NCBI GenBank assembly: GCA_002423495.1
Contig: DIWN01000036.1
Location: 53,215 to 74,742 of the forward strand
Length of the DNA: 21,528 bases
Reading direction: 5' to 3'
From: Anaerolineaceae bacterium UBA6105
GTDB taxonomy: Bacteria > Chloroflexota > Anaerolineae > Anaerolineales > Anaerolineaceae
Positions 14,548 to 21,464 of the stretch are shown here, one piece after another. Each line of letters starts with the position of its first letter. Position 1 is the first letter of the stretch. The notes under the pieces are model-generated. The model did no database searches, had not been told where the DNA came from, and saw only the letters and a program-made list of their open reading frames with translations. Both the position numbers and the translations under genes were made by a program.

Positions 14548-15350
14548 GCGAACAAAACAAACCAGAGGCTGGCTCTGAGTTTCAATCCCAGCCAAATTCA
14601 ACACGCCCGGGAGATTTACGATCCGGACTTGATCAACTGAAAAAACGTTGGCGCATGCCGGGATTCCCCTGGGTAACTTACTCCCTGATGGCAATTACGG
14701 TGCTTTTTTACGTTATTCAGCAGATTGTTTCGCGGGTATACGGCTTTGACCTGCTTTTCGCATTGCTGGGAAAGATTAATGTTTTCATCCAGGCGGGGGA
14801 CTTCTGGCGGCTGCTCACGCCAGCCCTGCTGCATTCCAGTCTGATCCATTTGATGTTTAACGTGTATGCCCTGAGCATTCTTGGAAGGCAGATTGAGCCT
14901 TTCTATGGCAAAGGTCGCTTCATCTTGCTTTATGTGCTTGGCGCTTTCGGAGGAAACGTGCTTTCCTTCGTCCTGAGCGACTTTAATTCGCTCGGCGCAT
15001 CGACGGCGATATTTGGTCTGCTTGCTGCAGAGGCTGTCTTTATCTGGCAAAATCGCGAGGTATTTGGCAAGCAGAGCCAGCGGATTCTGATGAACCTGGG
15101 CTTTGTGTTAATGCTCAATTTGTTTATTGGTATTTCTCCTGGAAGCAATACGGACAATTGGGGCCATCTTGGGGGTTTGATGGCGGGCTTCTTCTTTGCC
15201 TACATGGGAGGGCCTTTGCTGGAAGTTCGCCGGAGCGAGACGGGCTTGCGGCTGGAAGACAGCCGAACAAAACAGCAGATTTGGATGGCAGCTGTGATGG
15301 TGCTGGTTGCCTTCACTGTAATTGCAGCCATTCCTTTTATCACGCGCTAA
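14544..15350 (+). CDS. Rhomboid-family intramembrane serine protease
   Basis: 268 residues. A hydrophilic N-terminus of about 40 residues is followed by about six membrane segments, then one extra hydrophobic C-terminal segment (about 247-264), which suggests a 6+1 arrangement. Rhomboids cleave membrane-spanning substrates within the bilayer. The catalytic serine is Ser153 in GASTAIFG and the histidine is His208 in WGHLGGLMAGF; HLMFNVYAL carries the oxyanion-region Asn106. The motif GAS-Thr-A replaces the common GAS-Gly-A. The ATG overlaps the gmk stop (ATGA), so translation is coupled. Substrate is unknown. Confidence 0.93.
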   Translation: MSEQNKPEAGSEFQSQPNSTRPGDLRSGLDQLKKRWRMPGFPWVTYSLMAITVLFYVIQQIVSRVYGFDLLFALLGKINVFIQAGDFWRLLTPALLHSSLIHLMFNVYALSILGRQIEPFYGKGRFILLYVLGAFGGNVLSFVLSDFNSLGASTAIFGLLAAEAVFIWQNREVFGKQSQRILMNLGFVLMLNLFIGISPGSNTDNWGHLGGLMAGFFFAYMGGPLLEVRRSETGLRLEDSRTKQQIWMAAVMVLVAFTVIAAIPFITR

Positions 15351-15359
15351 GCAGGTTGT

Positions 15360-15920
15360 ATGAAATTGCTTGATCAAATCCAAAAAGTGGATGAGGAAAT
15401 CTCGGCTCGCCTTGTTTTGCAACAAGAGGACAGTTTTACGCATAAGCTGGCGGCGCTGATAGGGCACAGCTGCGATTCCTGGTATTGGCTGATTGGACTG
15501 ACCCTGGTTTGGGCTTTCACACGCGGACCCGTTCGTACTACCGCGATTCTGTGGGCTTTTGCGCTAGCCAGCCTGGCGGTGATTGTGCTCGGCGTGAAGT
15601 TCCTGCTGAGGCGTCCTCGTCCTGAAGGCGAATGGGGCAGCATCTATCGCGTTACTGATCCACATTCCTTTCCTTCCGGGCATGCCGCCCGTGCAATGAC
15701 GATTGCCTTCATGGCGCTGCAGTTTGAAAACCCATTTTGGTTTCTCTTATTGTTTGCCTGGGCAATTTTGGTCGGTTACTCCAGAGTGGCATTACGCCTG
15801 CATTACTTCTCAGACGTTTTGGCAGGTTGGCTGATTGGCGCCTTGAGCGGCATTTTGGCACTAAGATTTTTGCCGGTTCTCATTGAGAGATTACCGGAAA
15901 TCTTTCCGTTCCTGACCTGA
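15360..15920 (+). CDS. PAP2-family membrane phosphatase
   Basis: 186 residues with about five membrane segments. PAP2 enzymes remove phosphate from lipids such as phosphatidate or undecaprenyl diphosphate at the outer face of the membrane. The three signature motifs are complete: K-x6-RP (Lys80, Arg87, Pro88), PSGH (105-108, His108 as acid) and SR-x5-H-x3-D (Ser141, Arg142, nucleophile His148, Asp152). The start lies 9 nt after the rhomboid stop with AGCAGG upstream, so it is the third gene of the gmk operon. A role as undecaprenyl-diphosphate phosphatase is plausible for wall lipid recycling but cannot be told from the sequence alone. Confidence 0.93.
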   Translation: MKLLDQIQKVDEEISARLVLQQEDSFTHKLAALIGHSCDSWYWLIGLTLVWAFTRGPVRTTAILWAFALASLAVIVLGVKFLLRRPRPEGEWGSIYRVTDPHSFPSGHAARAMTIAFMALQFENPFWFLLLFAWAILVGYSRVALRLHYFSDVLAGWLIGALSGILALRFLPVLIERLPEIFPFLT

Positions 15921-15931
15921 CTGTTAAAATA

Positions 15932-15956
15932 AACTGACCCCAGGTTGGGGCCAGTT
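15932..15956. terminator. Terminator between PAP2 and GH13 genes
   Basis: AACTGACCCC pairs with GGGGCCAGTT (one mismatch) around AGGTT. On the minus strand it is followed by TTATTTTAA, so it best serves the GH13 gene; on the plus strand the T-run is poor. Confidence 0.6.
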
Positions 15957-15976
15957 CTATAAAAGAAAAAGGGGGT

Positions 15977-17431
15977 TTAGGCGAGTATCATCGCGCTAAT
16001 TGCAGGAACAGTGAGGTCAGAGATCTGCATTTGCTCGATGCTGAAGTGCCTGTCGCTAAGTTGGTCCTGCAGCTCGGTGCCATTCTCGTAAGCATCGCCT
16101 GTGGCAAGGTTGAGCTTCACGGTCGAATCTGTGTTGTTCAATATCACCAGAACAGTGTCCAGTTCGTCCCGGCGTAAGTACGCCAGCACGCCATCTTGGG
16201 CATAGATCGGCTCGTAGGAGCCTGTGCGCAAAGCAGGGATGGCGTGGCGGATTGTGATGGCTTCCTTGATCGCGTCACGAAGTGCAACATTCCAATCTTC
16301 TTCACGCCAGGTGAAACCCTTACGGCAGAAGGGATCCCTGCCGCCATCAAGACCGATTTCGTCACCGTAGTAGATGCTGGGAGCACCGGGGTAGGTCAAC
16401 AAGAAGTGATAAGCAAGCTTCAGTTTTTCCACATTCCCATTCATCAGGCTGAGGAAGCGGGGCATATCATGGCTATCGAGCAAGTTCAGTTGCGCGTAGG
16501 AAAACTCTTTTGGGTAGAGTTCGAGCAATTCGCTCGTGCGGTGCGCAAATGCCTGGACGTCCATTGGCTGCGGGTTATCCAACCCCATCATACCTTCGGC
16601 GAGTTTGTGGTCAAGTGTGTTGCCGCCAAAAAAACTAACGGCAGCAACTGTAAACTGATAATTCATCACAGCATCGAACTTATCGCCTGAGTTGAGCCAT
16701 TCCTGGGCTTCTGTTGGCACTTCGCCTACGATGTAAGCTTCGGGGTTGGCGGTCTTGACGACCTCTCTGAATTCCTCCCAGAAACCCTCGGTTGTAATCT
16801 CAAAGGGCACATCCAGGCGCCAACCGTCGATGCCCTGATCGATCCAATAGCGTGCAACGTCCATGATGTAGCGCCGAACGATGGGGTTTTCTGTGTTCAG
16901 CTTTGGTAAAGCAGCCAGGTTCCACCAGCATTCGTAATTGGGTTTGCCCTGGTAAGCATTCAGCGGGAAGCCGTGAACCTTGAACCACTCGATGTAGGGC
17001 GAATCCTGCCCGGTTTCGAGGATGTGGTTAAAAGGGAAGAAGCCTCTGCTGGCATGGTTGAAAACACCATCCAAAACGATGCGAATCCCGCACTTATGCG
17101 CGCCATCGAGCAGAGTTCTAAGGGCTTCGTTGCCTCCCAAAAGTGGGTCAACCTGGTAGTAATCGTGAGTGTGGTACCTGTGGTTTGAAGCTGACTGGAA
17201 GATCGGGTTGAAATAGATTGCGTTGATGCCAAGATCTTCAAGGTAATCCAGCTTCTCGTAAACTCCCATTAGATCGCCGCCTTTAAAGCCGTGGATCGTG
17301 GGGAGGCTGTCCCATTTTTCAAAAAGACCTGGTTTGATCACCCGCGAACTCCAGGCAAACCGGTCAGGGAAAATTTGATAAAAGACTGCATTCTTGACCC
17401 AGTCTGGTGTTCGGTTGTTGTAATCAGTCAT
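15977..17431 (-). CDS. GH13 alpha-amylase family maltodextrin/cyclomaltodextrin hydrolase
   Basis: 484 residues, no signal peptide, so cytoplasmic. GH13 enzymes cleave alpha-1,4 (some alpha-1,6) glucosidic bonds by retention. The four conserved regions are DGVFNH (121-126), GWRLDVPFE with nucleophile Asp207, IVGEV with acid/base Glu237, and LLDSHDMPR with Asp322. Region CWWNLAALPKLNTENP before the nucleophile is typical of the neopullulanase/cyclomaltodextrinase/maltogenic amylase group. It lacks the N-terminal starch-binding (CBM34) domain usual there, starting directly with WVKNAVFYQIFPDRF. GAGGAAAT precedes the ATG. A promoter and a palindrome over its start point suggest sugar-dependent control. 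Substrate preference is inferred. Confidence 0.93.
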   Translation of the reverse strand: MTDYNNRTPDWVKNAVFYQIFPDRFAWSSRVIKPGLFEKWDSLPTIHGFKGGDLMGVYEKLDYLEDLGINAIYFNPIFQSASNHRYHTHDYYQVDPLLGGNEALRTLLDGAHKCGIRIVLDGVFNHASRGFFPFNHILETGQDSPYIEWFKVHGFPLNAYQGKPNYECWWNLAALPKLNTENPIVRRYIMDVARYWIDQGIDGWRLDVPFEITTEGFWEEFREVVKTANPEAYIVGEVPTEAQEWLNSGDKFDAVMNYQFTVAAVSFFGGNTLDHKLAEGMMGLDNPQPMDVQAFAHRTSELLELYPKEFSYAQLNLLDSHDMPRFLSLMNGNVEKLKLAYHFLLTYPGAPSIYYGDEIGLDGGRDPFCRKGFTWREEDWNVALRDAIKEAITIRHAIPALRTGSYEPIYAQDGVLAYLRRDELDTVLVILNNTDSTVKLNLATGDAYENGTELQDQLSDRHFSIEQMQISDLTVPAISAMILA

Positions 17432-17455
17432 ATTTCCTCAAAATCGCACATAATA

Positions 17456-17473
17456 TAGTTGATGTGCCAACTA
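17456..17473. promoter_or_regulatory. Operator-like palindrome at the GH13 gene start point
   Basis: TAGTTG (17456-17461) and CAACTA (17468-17473) are inverted copies with 6 nt between. The palindrome begins 4 nt after the -10 box on the minus strand and covers the expected start of transcription, where a repressor would act. Confidence 0.4.
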
Positions 17474-17476
17474 ATT

Positions 17477-17505
17477 ATTATACTAAAAGACGCAAGTTTT
17501 GCCAC
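17477..17505 (-). promoter_or_regulatory. Promoter of the GH13 gene
   Basis: On the minus strand GTGGCA (17500-17505) and TATAAT (17477-17482) are 17 nt apart. The leader is about 40 nt and carries GAGGAAAT before the ATG at 17431. Confidence 0.65.
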
Positions 17506-17618
17506 TGTCCTGGAGAAGGTATGACACGTTGTTAATGATTTCTTAGCAATTAGATGTTTTGCAAGTAGTAACGCTGTCAATTTTTATGATGACCCTCACC
17601 TTCTGTAATAAAAGGGGG

Positions 17619-17647
17619 TTGCAAGCCGTGTCATTTTGAATTATTCT
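17619..17647 (+). promoter_or_regulatory. Candidate promoter of selC
   Basis: TTGCAA (17619-17624) and TATTCT (17642-17647) are 17 nt apart, and the -10 box ends 6 nt before the first tRNA base, as expected for direct initiation. Confidence 0.45.
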
Positions 17648-17653
17648 TTACTC

Positions 17654-17745
17654 GGGAATGGTAAAGTCCCGGTGGGCTTCCTGGTCTTCAAAATCAGTGT
17701 CGGGTCGTTAAGAGCCGTCGTGGGTTCGACTCCCATCCATTCCCG
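17654..17745 (+). tRNA. selC: Selenocysteine tRNA (anticodon UCA)
   Basis: 92 nt with the hallmarks of bacterial tRNA-Sec. The acceptor stem is 8 bp (GGGAATGG/CCATTCCC) with discriminator G. The D arm has a 6-bp stem (AAGTCC/GGGCTT) with a 4-nt loop. The anticodon stem is CTGGT/ATCAG around CTTCAAA, giving anticodon TCA (17688-17690). A long variable arm (about 22 nt) precedes the T arm GTGGG/CCCAT around TTCGACT. CCA is not encoded. It reads UGA as selenocysteine with SelB and a SECIS element. A short T-run follows. No selA, selB or selD is in the window, and no selenoprotein gene was found here. Confidence 0.93.
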
Positions 17746-17763
17746 CTTTTTATGGGAAAAAAT

Positions 17764-19152
17764 ATGAGAAACTTCAAACTATTTTTGCTGCTTTCAATGA
17801 ACTTGCTTGTTATTGTTAATGCTTGCCAACCGATGGCTTCTGAGTCGACGCTTTTTCCGACCCGCACACCTACTCCGCTACCTCCAACTTCGACGCCTGT
17901 TCCGACGAGTAAGCCTACCCTGGAGGTGGATCTCCAGGCATTGCAGGGCAAGCAATTGAGAGTGGCTTATCCTTATCTCACGGACAAAAGTCGGTTTAAT
18001 CAACTCATCGATGATTTCAATTTGACCAATGCCTGGGGGATTCGCGCAGTTGCAGAATACTTTGACAGCGATTTTTTCGTGGCTGAGGCATTGCTGCAGG
18101 GTGATATACAAGCAAATGTAATAATTGCTAAAACTTACGATTTGATGAATCCACAAAATCAGGTCGTGTTCCTTGATTTGAATGATTACATCAATGATCC
18201 CACCTGGGGGGCACTGAATGCATATCGCCCGGGTTCACCTTTTGAGGCTTTTGCGCCAAAAGCGAACGAAGCCACACCGCGCTATTCGCTGCCGCTGGCT
18301 TATGATGCAGGTTTGATCTACTATCGCACTGAGTGGGCGAAAGAGCTCGGTTTGGAAGAGGTGCCGCTCGGTTGGGATGATTTCGTGAGCCAGATGCAGG
18401 TTGGTTTGACCTCTAACTTGAACGATAATTTCTATATCAACAACGGTACCGGCGGTCTGCTGCTTTCAAAATCGCTGCTCTCTGCCCAAAGCTGGTATGC
18501 CGCTTATGGTGGAACCTATTCGCTTGAAAACGGGGTTTTGCAGCTGCAGGACGACGCTCTTGACGCTTCCTTCAGGGCTTTAAGACAGGCTTTTGTTGAT
18601 GACACCTCCTGGGTTGGCTTGGAACCCACACCCCAGCAGTATTTTGTGGATAAATACGCCTTGGCTTACGAGGGCACGCTAAGCGAACTCAATCAGCAGG
18701 CACAATTCCTGCCGGAAAAAAAGACAGCACTGACCTGGGAAACCATTCCCTACCCGACAACTGATGGAAAAGGCTCGATCGCCCTTGAATCGATCAGCGT
18801 GGCAATCAACGCCCAAGACGCTGGAAGCGAACTGGCAGCCTGGTTTTTTGTTCGATGGTTGCTGATGCCTACTCAGCAGGTTAGACTGGTTGATCTTAAC
18901 GGTCTTTGGCCTGCCACCGGGCATCCTGCCCTGGTTGCGGCAGATTACGCCGCTTTTCACCCTGCCTGGGTATCTGCCCTGAAGCAAGGTGTGCGCCTGA
19001 CGCTGGCACCTGAATCGGCTTCGTGGGGGATTAATCGTTATGTTTTACAGGACGCTTACTTGAGGATTTACGATCTGGAACCAGAGTACTTCCCCAACAT
19101 CATCGAAGTACTCAAGCAGACTCTGTTTAATTACATCGGGGAGCAGCCTTGA
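17764..19152 (+). CDS. Lipoprotein solute-binding protein of an ABC transporter
   Basis: 462 residues. A signal peptide ends in a lipobox (VNAC, Cys21), then a Thr/Pro linker (about 30-52), so it is a lipid-anchored extracytoplasmic receptor. The following two-lobed region has the pattern of family 1/8 solute-binding proteins, for example SLPLAYDAGLIYYRTEWAKEL and the closing GTLSELN and ESISVAIN segments, which in this family bind sugars or oligosaccharides. No permease or ATPase gene lies nearby, so it is an orphan receptor. ATG 17764 is preferred to 17752, which sits inside the T-rich end of the tRNA transcript; GGGA lies 6 nt before 17764. The gene overlaps ribonuclease HI by 4 nt. Ligand unknown. 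Confidence 0.87.
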   Translation: MRNFKLFLLLSMNLLVIVNACQPMASESTLFPTRTPTPLPPTSTPVPTSKPTLEVDLQALQGKQLRVAYPYLTDKSRFNQLIDDFNLTNAWGIRAVAEYFDSDFFVAEALLQGDIQANVIIAKTYDLMNPQNQVVFLDLNDYINDPTWGALNAYRPGSPFEAFAPKANEATPRYSLPLAYDAGLIYYRTEWAKELGLEEVPLGWDDFVSQMQVGLTSNLNDNFYINNGTGGLLLSKSLLSAQSWYAAYGGTYSLENGVLQLQDDALDASFRALRQAFVDDTSWVGLEPTPQQYFVDKYALAYEGTLSELNQQAQFLPEKKTALTWETIPYPTTDGKGSIALESISVAINAQDAGSELAAWFFVRWLLMPTQQVRLVDLNGLWPATGHPALVAADYAAFHPAWVSALKQGVRLTLAPESASWGINRYVLQDAYLRIYDLEPEYFPNIIEVLKQTLFNYIGEQP

Positions 19153-19592
19153 ACGATAAACCAGATGTGAAAATTTACACTGATGGCGCCTGCTGGGGAA
19201 ACCCCGGACCAGGCGGTTGGGGAGCAATTTTGATTAAGGGCGGGCATGAGGAAAAGATCAGCGGAGCAGAACCGCTGACCACCAATAACCGCATGGAAAT
19301 CACTGCCGCGCTTGAGGCATTGAAAGCACTCAAACAACCTTCAGTCGTCCAACTGTTCACTGATTCAAGTTACCTGGTCAACGCCGCGACTGAATGGATA
19401 CCGGGTTGGAAAGCCCGTGGCTGGAAGCGCAAGGATGGCGTTTTATTGAATGCGGATCTTTGGCAGGAACTTGATCGCGAAATGGCAAGACACGAGATAA
19501 ACTGGACCTGGGTCAAAGGGCATGCCGGCAACCGTTACAATGAACGGGCGGATGAACTGGCGAATAAGGCGATTCGAAAGCTTAGGCTTTGA
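19149..19592 (+). CDS. rnhA: Ribonuclease HI
   Basis: 147 residues. RNase HI cuts the RNA strand of RNA-DNA hybrids, for example at R-loops and Okazaki primers. The four acidic catalytic residues are present: Asp12 (YTDGAC), Glu50 (NNRMEITAALEAL), Asp72 (TDSSYL) and Asp135 (RADELA), with His125 in VKGHAGN. The basic protrusion GWKARGWKRKDG is kept. The start is TTG 19149, supported by GGGGAG 5 nt upstream; it overlaps the stop of the solute-binding gene (TTGA). The coupling seems to be a packing accident and not a shared function. It stops directly against the convergent HMA gene, with no terminator between. Confidence 0.95.
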   Translation: MNDKPDVKIYTDGACWGNPGPGGWGAILIKGGHEEKISGAEPLTTNNRMEITAALEALKALKQPSVVQLFTDSSYLVNAATEWIPGWKARGWKRKDGVLLNADLWQELDREMARHEINWTWVKGHAGNRYNERADELANKAIRKLRL

Positions 19593-19796
19593 TCAGGCTG
19601 CAGGATAACCGATTTCAGCCAAAACAGCTCTCAGTTGGAGTTCTGTCGCCGGGGCATCAAACTCTATGGTAACAGACTTGCTCGCGAGGTCTACATCAAC
19701 TGCTTTGACGCCTTCCAGGGGTTGGAGCGCTTTTTGAATATGCATCACACAGTGATTGCAGCTCATATTTGGAACAGAATAGCAAATGGTATTCAT
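19593..19796 (-). CDS. HMA-domain copper chaperone-like protein
   Basis: 67 residues, a single heavy-metal-associated domain like CopZ/Atx1. These small proteins bind Cu(I) and pass it to P-type ATPases. The metal motif is NMSCNHC (Cys13, Cys16), with VDVDLASKSVTIEFD and IGYPAA as the conserved strands and end. AAAGGA precedes the ATG. Cys5 in NTICYS is an additional cysteine. No copper ATPase or regulator is beside it. The stop codon abuts that of ribonuclease HI: the two TGA codons form TGATCA. It has its own promoter. Confidence 0.93.
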   Translation of the reverse strand: MNTICYSVPNMSCNHCVMHIQKALQPLEGVKAVDVDLASKSVTIEFDAPATELQLRAVLAEIGYPAA

Positions 19797-19818
19797 GGTT
19801 TTCCTTTCGTGTTATCTG

Positions 19819-19846
19819 ATTTTAGTAGGGACAGAATGAATGTCAA
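19819..19846 (-). promoter_or_regulatory. Promoter of the HMA gene
   Basis: On the minus strand TTGACA (19841-19846, a perfect -35) and TAAAAT (19819-19824) are 16 nt apart. The -35 box overlaps the ATG of the divergent HAD gene (19840-19842). Confidence 0.65.
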
Positions 19847-20649
19847 CATCAAACCTTAACCAACGTTTCATAAGTGAAGCCAAAGCCTTCCTGCTGGACA
19901 TGGACGGCACCTTTTTCCTGGGTGACAGGCTTTTACCGGGTGCTATGGAACTGCTCGAACTATTGAACCAGAGGGGTTTACCTTTTAGCTTTCTGACCAA
20001 CAACACCTCCCGCAGCAAGCTGGATTACATCAGCAAGTTGAGAGGCTTGGGGGTCAAGGAAGAGGATGCTCGTGTCTACACTGCCGGCGATGCCACCATT
20101 GCCTATCTGAACAAGCATCATGCGGGTAAAAAGGTCTTCTTGTTGGGCACTAAGAGCCTGGCGGAGGGCTTCAGAGCAGGTGGGATTGCATTGACCGAAA
20201 GCGAACCTGAACTGGTGGTGATCGGCTATGACACTAGCTTGACCTACGCGCGTTTGAGTACTTTTTGCCGCTTCGTGCGCATGGGGCTGCCCTATATTGC
20301 CACCCATCCGGATGTAAATTGCCCATCACCCGAAGGGCCATTGCCCGACATTGGCGCGATGATGAGCCTGATAGAGGCTTCAACCGGACGCAAAGCTGAC
20401 GTGGTGATCGGCAAGCCTAACCCGGGAATAGTGAATGCCCTGGCAGAGCAGTGGGGGATGGAGCCAAAGGAAATAGTCATGGTTGGTGATCGGCTCTATA
20501 CGGATATTGCTCTCGGCAAAACTGCAGGTGTGAAAACTGTACTGGTGCTGAGCGGCGAGAGCAGGCGTGAGGACCTGGAAAATGCAAAATTCCTGCCGGA
20601 TCTGGTTTGCGAGAATTTGGTTGACTTGACCCGGCATCTATTAAATTAA
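19840..20649 (+). CDS. HAD-superfamily IIA phosphatase (NagD/AraL-like)
   Basis: 269 residues. HAD-IIA enzymes hydrolyse sugar or nucleotide monophosphates. Motif I is LLDMDGTFF (nucleophile Asp20, acid/base Asp22), motif II is FLTNNTS (Thr53), Lys192 is in IGKPNPGI, and motif IV is VGDRLYTDI (Asp217, Asp222). The long C2-type cap lies between about 75 and 185. AGGGAC lies just upstream of the ATG. The gene starts next to the HMA promoter and is followed 18 nt after its stop by the putative heme-protein gene, so they may be cotranscribed. Exact substrate is unknown; NagD-type UMP/sugar phosphates are likely candidates. Confidence 0.93.
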   Translation: MSTSNLNQRFISEAKAFLLDMDGTFFLGDRLLPGAMELLELLNQRGLPFSFLTNNTSRSKLDYISKLRGLGVKEEDARVYTAGDATIAYLNKHHAGKKVFLLGTKSLAEGFRAGGIALTESEPELVVIGYDTSLTYARLSTFCRFVRMGLPYIATHPDVNCPSPEGPLPDIGAMMSLIEASTGRKADVVIGKPNPGIVNALAEQWGMEPKEIVMVGDRLYTDIALGKTAGVKTVLVLSGESRREDLENAKFLPDLVCENLVDLTRHLLN

Positions 20650-20667
20650 TTTTTTTTTGGAGGAACT

Positions 20668-21069
20668 ATGGAAAATATTGGCGGTGTGTTTGGATTGATT
20701 GGTTTGATTAGTGTTCTTTATTTGGTTTCCCGTCCCATTTTGCAGGCAGTGGTTGATCTGCTGCGCAAACAAGGTAAAACCTTGCCCGTCTTGCTCAAAA
20801 AAGTGTATCAGTTTGTTAATAAGACGCATCGCTACGCTGGATTTGTGGCAGTGGGAGCGATCGTAATCCATTTCATTTTGCAATACTCGCGTTTTGGTAT
20901 TGTCCCAGTGGCGGGCTTGATCGCGGGTCTGGCTTTAGCATCGCAGTCTGTTCTGGGCTTTGGGCTGACCAAGCAGAAGGATAAAGAAATCCGCAAAAAG
21001 ATGGCGTTATTACACCGTTTGGTGGGGATGGTGATTGTCGTGGCGGTGCTTGTCCATCGCTTAGGATAA
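20668..21069 (+). CDS. Small membrane protein, predicted bis-heme b four-helix protein
   Basis: 133 residues with about four hydrophobic segments (about 6-20, 55-72, 76-98, 114-130). The second and fourth start with matching motifs HR-[YL]-x-G and each holds a second histidine 14 residues later: His54/His68 and His116/His130. Pairs of His spaced by 13 residues on two helices are the arrangement that ligates the two b hemes of bc1 cytochrome b, so I infer a small diheme b protein, possibly for electron transfer across the membrane. No partner subunit is nearby. GGAGG lies before the ATG. The gene is not part of a named family I can identify, and the heme role is inference. Confidence 0.8.
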   Translation: MENIGGVFGLIGLISVLYLVSRPILQAVVDLLRKQGKTLPVLLKKVYQFVNKTHRYAGFVAVGAIVIHFILQYSRFGIVPVAGLIAGLALASQSVLGFGLTKQKDKEIRKKMALLHRLVGMVIVVAVLVHRLG

Positions 21070-21105
21070 GGATTTTTTCGGGACATAGAAATTGCTAAGG
21101 GCATT

Positions 21106-21270
21106 GTAGGGTTGATAGCCTGCAATCAGATGAGCACTCTGTAGGGTCGATGGCCTGCCTCGACCGGGATTGTTATGTGGACTATTTGGTGAGGAAAAGG
21201 CAGGCCTTTTCCCTACACCGTGGTCGTTGGCCTTTTCCCCACATCGCGGTGGTTAGCCTTCCCTATTACA
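21106..21270. repeat. Degenerate palindromic repeat cluster (MITE-like)
   Basis: GTAGGGT-T/C-GAT-A/G-GCCTGC occurs twice in direct orientation (21106-21123, 21141-21158). An inverted copy appears at 21199-21217 as GGCAGGCCTTTTCCCTACA. A 26-bp unit beginning GGCCTTTTCCC repeats 2.6 times from 21203 with 22 of 26 matches between the first two copies. GGAAAAGG and CCTTTTCC (21193-21212) and GGTCGA/TCGACC (21145-21165) form hairpins. Confidence 0.6.
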
Positions 21271-21361
21271 ACAATTTTTGTTTAAGTGAAGAAAATTGGC
21301 TTTCTGCCGTCTGTCGAAATTCATTCTTATGCATTTAGAGTGGGGCAATGAGGTATTAAGA

Positions 21362-21464
21362 ATCACGCCTCCTTTTCCTTTTTCGTGTGATTGTCCAGGC
21401 ACGCTTTTGTGCCTGCTGCTGGAAACCACAGGGGGTTACCCCACAAAATTCTTGCAGGCGTGAT
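21362..21464. other. Structured-looking segment with nested inverted repeats
   Basis: ATCACGCCT (21362-21370) and AGGCGTGAT (21456-21464) are exact inverted copies that enclose a second hairpin CAGGCAC/GTGCCTG (21396-21415) and GGGG-TTA-CCCC (21432-21442). The nesting looks like a folded RNA or a palindromic element. I cannot match it to a known riboswitch. Confidence 0.4.

Noticed and set aside
16196..16690. Plus-strand open frame of 164 codons opposite the GH13 gene
   Set aside because: Antisense shadow of a clear GH13 enzyme with all four conserved regions; no motif of its own.
21106..21270. CRISPR array
   Set aside because: The repeats are degenerate, with unit spacing that is contiguous or irregular and no unique spacers; no cas genes are present.
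21150..21338. Open frame of 62 codons in the last intergenic region
   Set aside because: It runs through the tandem and palindromic repeats, has no ribosome site and no plausible protein features.
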